Source of the DNA: Paroedura picta | Taxonomy: Eukaryota; Chordata; Lepidosauria; Squamata; Gekkonidae | Reading direction: 5' to 3' | NCBI RefSeq assembly: GCF_049243985.1 | Contig: NC_135375.1 | Span: 26,164,490-26,228,489, forward strand | DNA length: 64,000 bases | Translations under genes and position numbers: made by a program | Notes under the pieces: generated by a model | Seen by the model: the letters and a program-made list of their open reading frames with translations, nothing else | Told to the model about the DNA's origin: nothing | Database searches by the model: none | In this document: positions 42,470 through 51,400 of the stretch, piece by piece | Position numbering within the stretch: position 1 is the stretch's first letter | How the letters are laid out: each line of letters begins with the position of its first letter

Positions 42470-45400
42470 ATGGGCCTTCTCTTTGTCTTGTCCTTCTCCA
42501 CTGCCATTCTCTTCCTTGGAATGCATGGAGGTAAGTGAGAAATTATGCTAATAGGGCTTTCCTGGAAATTTATATGAAAACCTCAGAGCTGCAGAATGCT
42601 GCAGCCAGGATGTTGACTAGAGTGGGACATAGGGACTACATCATTCTAGTCTTTGCCTATCTATGCTGATTCTGTTTCCAGGCACAATTCAAGATGTTGG
42701 TGCTGAACTTTAAAGGCTTGGGTGACTTGGGACCAGAATATCTAAATTATTGCTTACTCCCATGAGCCTAACTGATCATTTGTCATCTTTGGAGGCTCTG
42801 CTTCAGCTACCCCAATGTGGATGGCAAATCAGGAGTAGACCTTCTCAGTAATGTCATCAAAACTTAGGCACTCTCTCTCCAGGGAGATTAATCTGTTCCT
42901 TTTTTCTGCCAGCAGGTGAAGGTGTTTTGTGTGGCAATCCCTCAGTGATCCCTCTTCCTGCTCAGTATTTTGTTTGCAAGGTTTTGCATGTGTATTTTAA
43001 CTTTAGTTTTAATTGTTCAGATGATGTGTTTTTGTTTGGTTCTAATAGTTTTTAGATGTGGTTTTATAAAGTATGTTTTAATTTGTTAGCTGCCCTGGTG
43101 CCCCTTAAAGGGGTAAGTAGGTGAGGCGAAGAAGACATGTTGCAAAAGAAATAAAGTATATAATGTCAGCTGGGTGACCTTGGGCCAGTTCTCTCTGAAT
43201 TTTCCAAGCCCCCCACCCACACACCTCACAAAGTGTAAATTATGGGGAGAAGGAGGGAAGGAAATTATAAACTGCTTTGAGATTCCTTAGGGTAGAGAAA
43301 AGTGGGGTATAAAAACCAACTGTTCTCCTTGCCCAATTACAGTTCCTGTACTGGAGCTGGCTGATTAATCTGCATCACAGTGCATATGAAGCCATTTGTC
43401 TACTTAGGTCACTGTGCAGATATCATTGGAGGAGGACATTCAGCTCGGCACTCAAGACCCTTTATGGCTGCCTTAATTGGAGGAGAGCGTTTCAAATGTG
43501 GAGGAACTTTGATCAAGAGAAACTGGGTGCTGACGGCAGGTCACTGCAATGTGTAAGTTTGGGGAGATGTTCCTTCTTTGTACAAAGTTCAGACTAGGGT
43601 TGCCAACCCCAGTCTTGGAAAATTGCTGAGATGGGAGGGCGGAACCTAGGAAAGGGCCATAGTGGTACCATAGAGCCCACCTTCGAAAACATTCATTTTC
43701 TCCAGGGGATCTGATCTCTGTCGGCTGGAGACCAGTGGTGGTTCCAGGAGAATTCCAGGCCCCATTTGGAAGTTGGCGTTGTTGATTCACATTTCAAGAC
43801 ACTTAGGCAATCCAGACCTTGTCCTGGCACATTTATTCCTTGCAGTGAGGAATATGAACACCATGGCTCCATCTTTCCCCCTCACTTAGGGTTGCCAACC
43901 TCTGGGTGAGGATGGAAGATCCTGCGGAATTACAGCTGGTCTCCAGACTGCATAGATAGCTTATTTACTTATTTATTTAAAATATTTATTCCACTTCCAC
44001 TTTAATTGCTGCTTCAGAAGAAGGACTGTATGGCATTAGACGCTACTGAAGTCCTGTTCTACCTTGTAGCCCACCTTTCCAGGCTCTACCTTCAAATATC
44101 TAAACTTTTCTGGACCCGGAATTGGCAACTTATCACCTGTGCTTTTCAGCATTTCTGACATTGATGGGTGAGGTCATCCAGAGATTTGGGCTGGGCTGCC
44201 ATCAATATGCAGCTGACTCTCAGCTCTATTTCATACTTCCAGCAGATCCCAGGGGGGCTGTAAAAACCGGACTCTGGTCCTGAAGGCTGCTTTGGGGTGG
44301 ATGTAGGGAAATAAATAGAAACTTAATACAGACAAGTAGGCTTGCTAACCTCCAGGGGTGGGCTTGACATCTCCTGGAATTACAACTGGTCTCCATACGC
44401 AGGCCAGAGAATCTTCATGGGCATGCACTATACAGATCTTTACTGGAAGCTGCCCAGTAACAGAGGCCAGGCAGGCAGCCATCAAGAGCACCAGAACTCG
44501 CTGGTGCATCCAAAATCTCACTCTGCACCCACCCAATTTTGAAGGTTCTTGCTGTCGTGGTTCGGTCCTTGGTGGCTTGGGAACCAGACCGAACCCCGCC
44601 ATCAGAGGCGCCCGCGATCACGGAGGTAGGGCATGGTGATCACAGGCAAGCCGGCAGCTGGGCGCCCCACCCGATCGTTGAGGTGGCAATGGCCGCTAAA
44701 GAACCTCAATGTCCCCCTCCACCTTTTGACAAGGGCCCGGAGATGGCCCTTTGTTCCAGGAAAATGGGCCATCGGGAACCCCGGAAAACCTCGCATATGT
44801 GCATGAGTCATGATTGTATCAGCATGTTCCCTCCGGAAGTACTGGGTGGGGCAATACAGCCAAAGGAGGTGGGTTTTGTATAAAAGAGAGCTTCCACCTG
44901 GAGTTCGGTGGAAGCTCTTACTCCATACCAGCGGACTCCACGTTGCTGAAATAAAGCTTGTTCCTGTTGTATCGTCCACCCGGCCTGGCGTGACGTTTTC
45001 TTCAAGGGGCACCCTGTTTTTTCAGTTAGCAAGCGGGTTCCCGACATCGTAAGAGCTTCCCCCCGAACTCCAGGGTCGGCATCGCATCCGAGCGCTTATC
45101 GGGACGGATCCAGAGATGGCGTTTTCAAGCAACGAGGCGGTCTCGACCCCCACGAACCCCGGGAACATGGGTTTAATGTCCCCGGGAGATTTCCTCCGAA
45201 AATCGGGGGGCCAGGACCAGCTGTCCGGGACCCCGAGACCCTCGGCAGCGGCGGCCAAGGGAAGGCGCCGGGCCATGGGGTTCCCAAGCACGGCGGGGAG
45301 CGCGCCGAGGTCTGGGGGGTTGGCCCCAACCTGGGACACCCAGCTGAGGCAGGCGCTTCGCCCGGTAAGACCTGAGGAATCCCTAGAGGACCTGCGGCGG

Positions 45401-48400
45401 GCCATGGCGGACTTGGCCAGGCGCTTGCAGGCAGCTGAAGCCCGTGAGCAAGCTCGGGCCGGGACCGGAGGGACTGGTAATACAACGGCGGAGGGGATCG
45501 CGTCGAGTGAGGACGCCTCCAGCGACGAGGACGAGCCCGGCACTGGTGAGCGGGCCCCGGACCCCGACCCGGAGCAGTTTTCAGTCCCGAGTAGGCGAGA
45601 CGGCCAGCGGAGAGGCGAGACAGCAGAGGATCTCGGGGGAGCAGGTGAGCCGACGGGGCGGCGAGAGCCGGACCAACGCAGGAGCGACGTGCAAGGCAGG
45701 GAGCGGCACGGCGTCGTTGGGCAAGTTGGTAGCCGGTGGAGCGGAGCAGGACGAGACGGCGGACGCCGAGAATCCCGGATCCGGAGGGGGTCGGACTACT
45801 CTCCAAAACGTTCCCCCCCAGAGCTTAAGGCGCGTTTCGACGGGACGCCGGACGACCTCCCGCAGTTCCTCCTCCACGCGCTGACGCATGCCCGGAGATA
45901 TGGAGACCGGTATGAGGACTCCGAGGACTTGGTCTGGGGGGTGGCCTCGTGTCTCCAGGGCAAGGCGGGTCAGTGGTACCTGGGGTTGGCCGAGCGCGGC
46001 GACCCGGCAACTCAGGACCTGCAGGACTTCGTGGTCGCGCTCCGCCGACGATTCCAGGACCCCCAGGCTGAGGACAAGGCAAAGAGTCGGATCAAGGGAC
46101 TTCGACAGGGTACTAGGGGGGTTATGGACTATATAGACATTTTCCGGAGGGAAGCAGGCAAGGTGTTCTCCTGGAACGAGGAGACCCAAATCGAGTACTT
46201 CCGGGAGGGCCTTAACCCGAAGCTCAGGGAATGGGCCGTGATCAAGGGGACGGAAGAAGATCTGTCTACACTGGAGGGGTGGTGTTTCGTGGTCGCCAAG
46301 CTGGAAGCCAGCCTGGGTTGGGCCGCCGCACCCCCCCGGGAGGCCAAAGGCGGGTCAGCCGAGGCGCCAAGACCGGGCCCCGACAACTCTCGCCCCAAAC
46401 GACCCCCGAACCCCGAGCGGGAAAGGAGACGCCGGGAAGGACTGTGCCTGAAATGCGGGGGGTCAGGACATTTCGCAGCAGCGTGCCAACGGCAAGGGGG
46501 GGAGGACCGCGGGCTCTCCCAGGGGGGAGGTGCGACACGCCCCCAGCAGGCACGCCGGGCGGAGGACCTCCGCAACGAACCGGGAAGCGTCCAGGCGACG
46601 GGAAACGGCCAGGACCTGCTGTAGACGGCGCCGGGCAGCAGGTCCCGCGGTGCGAGGGAAAACCCCTACAGCATGAGGCGCGACCTCCGAACGTGGTAAT
46701 TTTAGAGCTCCGGAACCCGGAGAACGGACTAAGTTGGGTGGGGGAGGCTCTTTTGGACTCTGGATGCGACCACAGCATGGTCCACCCCCAGATAGCCCGG
46801 GCTTTGGGGCTACCGAAGCGCATTCGGAAGGTTCCCCTGGTTTTCGTCCAGATGGACGGCAGCCCGATTCAGGGGGGACCTTTCGGGGAGGAGGTGGGTC
46901 CTATCGCCATCCACATAGGGGACCACCAAGAGCTGCGGTGGCTGATCCAGGTCCCCGTAGCGGGATATCGGGCGGTGTTGGGCCTGGATTGGCTGAAGGA
47001 ACACAACCCCGTGGTGGACTGGCGGGCGGGGACCCTGAAGTTCGACTTGACGGTGGGTGCACGGCATCGGGTCCCCCGCGAGAATTCCAGCCACAAGAGG
47101 ACGGCGGCGCGTCCCAGGGGAGCGGCGGCGGCGCAGCAGGAGAAACCAGAGCCCGAGGTCCCGCCAGAGTACCGAGACCTCGCAGCCGTTTTCAGCGAGC
47201 GGGAAGCGGACGAGCTACCCCCACACCGCCGCACGGACTGCGCTATCAACATCCCAGAGGGGGCGGTACTGCCCAAAGGGCGCATCTACAAAATGAGTGA
47301 GGGTGAGCTCAAGGACCTCCGGGAGTTTTTGGAAAAAAATCTGGCCCGAGGTTTCATCCGGCCTGCTTCCAGTCCCATGGGAGCTCCAGTCTTGTTCGTC
47401 CGGAAAAAGGATGGGTCCCGACGGCTGTGCCAGGACTACCGGGGCCTCAACGCCATCGCAGCGGGGAACGCTTACCCCCTCCCGCTGATCCCGGATTTGC
47501 TGGCCCGGCTGGGCAAAGGGACTCTGTTCACTAAGCTGGACCTAAGGGAGGCGTACTACCGGGTACGCATCCGGGAGGGGGATGAGTGGAAAACGGCGTT
47601 TAACTGTCAATTGGGACAATTCGAATTTAAAGTGATGCCGTTCGGTTTAAGCGGGGCACCTGGGGTTTTCATGAGTCTAATTAATGAGGTGTTGCAGGAC
47701 CTTCTGTTTCAGGGGGTGGTTGTTTATTTGGATGACGTCCTGATCTACAGCCAAGATCCCCAAGAGCACGTGACCCTGGTGAGGGAGGTGTTAAAGCGCC
47801 TGCTGGCAAACCACCTATACGTGAAGCTGGCTAAGTGCGAATTCCACCGTCCCTCCCTGGACTATTTGGGCTACCGCATCTCAGCCCAGGGCATAGCTAT
47901 GGACCCCGAGAAGGTGCAGGCGGTGCTGGACTGGGAAAGGCCCCGCACCCGGAAACAGCTACAAAGCTTCCTGGGGTTTGCTAATTTTTTTAGAGGCTTC
48001 ATCCCCAGATACTCCTCCGTAGTGGCTCCCCTCACGGACTTGCTAGGTACCAAGGGGAGAGGTCCTCGCGCCACGCGGCCCAGCGCAGCGCTCGGCTGGA
48101 ATGAGAAATCGGAGGCAGCGTTCCTGGCCCTCAAGCAAGCTTTCGCGTCTGAGCCCACGCTACTGCACGTCGACCCAACCCAGCCGATGGTGGTACAAGT
48201 CGACGCCAGCGACGCAGCAGCCGGGGCGGTTCTCCTGCAGCGAGACCAGGCGGGACAGCTGAGGCCGGCGGCCTACCTCTCACGAAAATTCGCCGAAACG
48301 GAGCGGAACTGGTCTACCTGGGAGAAGGAGGCGTTTGCGATTAAGTTCGCCCTCACCGAATGGCGGCATTGGCTGGAGGAAACAGAGGAGCCGTTCGAGG

Positions 48401-51400
48401 TCTGGACAGATCACAAGAATCTGGAGGCGCTCCGGCAACCGCGATCCCTGAACGCCAAGCAGATGAGGTGGGCGGAGTTCTTTTCGCGGTACAATTTCAA
48501 GCAGGGTCACATCCCCGGCAAAGAGAATTTCCTCGCGGACGCCCTCTCCCGGCTGCCGCATCATGGGGAGGGGTACGCTCCCTGCACCAGGTCTGTGTTC
48601 GGTGAGGAGCAGCTGGGACGGGGGGTCGTCACTAGGCGTCGGGCCCGGGGGGAATGGGAGCCCGACCCGGCGACCGCCCCGCTCCGAGACCGCCTAGTGG
48701 CAGCCTACGGGACAGACGAGGAGCTGGCTGAGCTCCGGGACTCTTTGATTTTGGACTCCGGTCTCTGGCGGAGGGGGGAGGCTGTCTACGTCCCGGAAGG
48801 GCTACGACGGGAAGCCCTCAGCCTCTGCCACGATGCTAAGACCGCCGGGCACTTCGGTTTCGTAAAATCCTGGAAGTTGGCCCGGCGGCGGTTTTGGTGG
48901 CCCAGTCTGCGGCGGGACACAAAAGCTTACGTCAGTGGTTGTCCTGTCTGCCTGACCTGCAAGCCGGGGGTTGGCAAGCCGAAAGGGCTGCTGCACCCGC
49001 TCGAGGTCCCGACCCGGCCGTGGTCAGTGATCTCCATGGACTTTATAACAGACTTGCCTCCCAGCAAGGGGAAAACGGTGATCTGGGTGGTGGTAGATCT
49101 ATTTTCCAAACAGGCCCACTTCATTCCTTGCGCCAGTGTCCCCAGTGCTTCACAGTTGGCTCGGATGTTCCTGGATCACGTGTTCCGACTGCACGGGCTG
49201 CCGGACAAGGTGATTTCCGATCGGGGCTCACAATTCGTGTCCCGGTTTTGGCAAGCTTTCCTGCGCCTGTTAGACATCGAGCAAGGGCTGAGCTCCGCTT
49301 ACCACCCCCAGACGGACGGGCAGACCGAGCGGGTTAATCAAGTACTGGAGCAGTACTTGCGGTGTTTCGGTTCCTATCATCAAGACACCTGGGTGCCCCT
49401 GCTCCCCCTGGCCGAGTTCGCGTACAACAACGCAGACCACAGCAGCACGGAGATGTCGCCTTTTGCCGTCGTCTACGGGACAGACCTGAGACACTTCCCG
49501 GAGCTTGGAGAGGTCCCCGCCCGGAAATCGGCCGACCTTCGCGAGTGGGGGAAGCGTGCCGGGAGCTGCTGGAAGTCGCTGCAGGAGCAGCTCCACAAAG
49601 TCAAGGCAGCGCAGAAAGAGGACGCCGACCGGAAGAGACGACCAGCTGAGGAGATCCGACCGGGGGATCGAGTTTACCTTTCCACCCGGAACCTCCGGTT
49701 GAATTTGCCCAGCAAGAAGCTAGGCCCTCGGTTTTTGGGGCCTTTCGAGGTCTTGGCCCCGATCAACGAAGTTTCGGTCAAGCTCAAGCTCCCCAAGAAC
49801 CTCCGGCACATCCATCCCGTCTTTCACGTGAGCCTTCTAAAAAAAACTCCGGACGGTGACGTTTGGCACCCCGTGTTTTCCCCGCCAGCGCCCGAGGTCC
49901 TGCCGGGGGGGGAGCACCACGAGGTGGCGGATATCCTGGACTCTAGACTCCACAGGGGGAAGTTGCAGTACCTCGTGGAATGGAAGGACTTCGCTTTGGG
50001 GGACCGGGAATGGGTCTGGGCAGCGGACGTCCTTGCGCCCCGACTCACTGAACGTTTCCACAAGCGGTATCCTGGCCGTCCCGGGGGGTTGGAGAATGGA
50101 CCTTTGGGGGGGCAGAATGTCGTGGTTCGGTCCTTGGTGGCTTGGGAACCAGACCGAACCCCGCCATCAGAGGCGCCCGCGATCACGGAGGTAGGGCATG
50201 GTGATCACAGGCAAGCCGGCAGCTGGGCGCCCCACCCGATCGTTGAGGTGGCAATGGCCGCTAAAGAACCTCAATGTCCCCCTCCACCTTTTGACAAGGG
50301 CCCGGAGATGGCCCTTTGTTCCAGGAAAATGGGCCATCGGGAACCCCGGAAAACCTCGCATATGTGCATGAGTCATGATTGTATCAGCATGTTCCCTCCG
50401 GAAGTACTGGGTGGGGCAATACAGCCAAAGGAGGTGGGTTTTGTATAAAAGAGAGCTTCCACCTGGAGTTCGGTGGAAGCTCTTACTCCATACCAGCGGA
50501 CTCCACGTTGCTGAAATAAAGCTTGTTCCTGTTGTATCGTCCACCCGGCCTGGCGTGACGTTTTCTTCAAGGGGCACCCTGTTTTTTCAGTTAGCAAGCG
50601 GGTTCCCGACACTTGCACACATGGAAGTCAGTGCTATATGTTGCAGGCCTGAGGTGCTGAGCTTTATTGAAGCAGGAATGTGGCATGTGAAGGATGCAAG
50701 GGCATTGTGCCTTGCTTTGATGTATTGAACTGATGAACATTGCGATCCTTTGGAGAATTACTCCATTCTAAGCCCCTTGAATTCAGTGGGTTTACACAGG
50801 GATCAGTCTGCATAGAATTGCACTATAAAGCCCTTAGGTGAATTTGCTGGGCTGTGCATTTTTTATGTCAAAGCTGATGCAGTTGTTTTATCAACCAGCT
50901 CCAAAGTCAACTACCAGTGTGGGGAGTTTGTCACCCACACAATACCAAACCTGGCTGGAAATGAACGTTGCTTAATACATATTCAGATGTATCCAATTTT
51001 TATCTTTCCAGAGGTAGGGGAGACGAAGTTGCCCTTGGTGTGCATTCACTGTCGAAACCTGGGAGACAAAAACAAAACTTCGAGATTACTAACGTGTATG
51101 TTCATCCAAAATATAATCAGATAACCAAGGAAAATGACATCATGGTTTTGCAGGTAAGCCAAACAATGAAATATTGTATTTATGAGGGATTTTTTTCTCA
51201 GTTGTGTAAGATGCTTTCTCAATAAAATGGTTGTGAATGAACACTATTAAAATGAGGGTGATTAATACGAACCATGAATGAAAGAAGTGGATTTCCTCCC
51301 ATTTTCCTCCCCCACCCCACCCCCGACACATTCCAGCAGTTCCCTGTTATTCCCAACAAAAACAATATGGAGACTCAGAAGATAGTCAAAGAAATTTCAC

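Larger units (their letters stand above)
44553..50611 (+). mobile_element. Ty3-type (Metaviridae, chromovirus-like) LTR element, looks whole
   Basis: A 6,059-bp element in intron 2 of the second granzyme, same strand as the gene. Its 494-bp LTRs (TG...CA) read as identical and the 5-bp target duplication CTTGC is exact (44548-44552 and 50612-50616), so insertion was very recent. Parts in order: 5' LTR, gag frame, pol frame with protease, reverse transcriptase, RNase H, integrase and a C-terminal chromodomain-like segment, purine tract, 3' LTR. No envelope frame. No obvious break is seen in the two long frames. Confidence 0.96.

Noticed and set aside
44339-45806. Minus-strand and alternate frames in and beside the LTR element
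   Set aside because: Shadow frames of the LTR, gag and pol regions, without family features.
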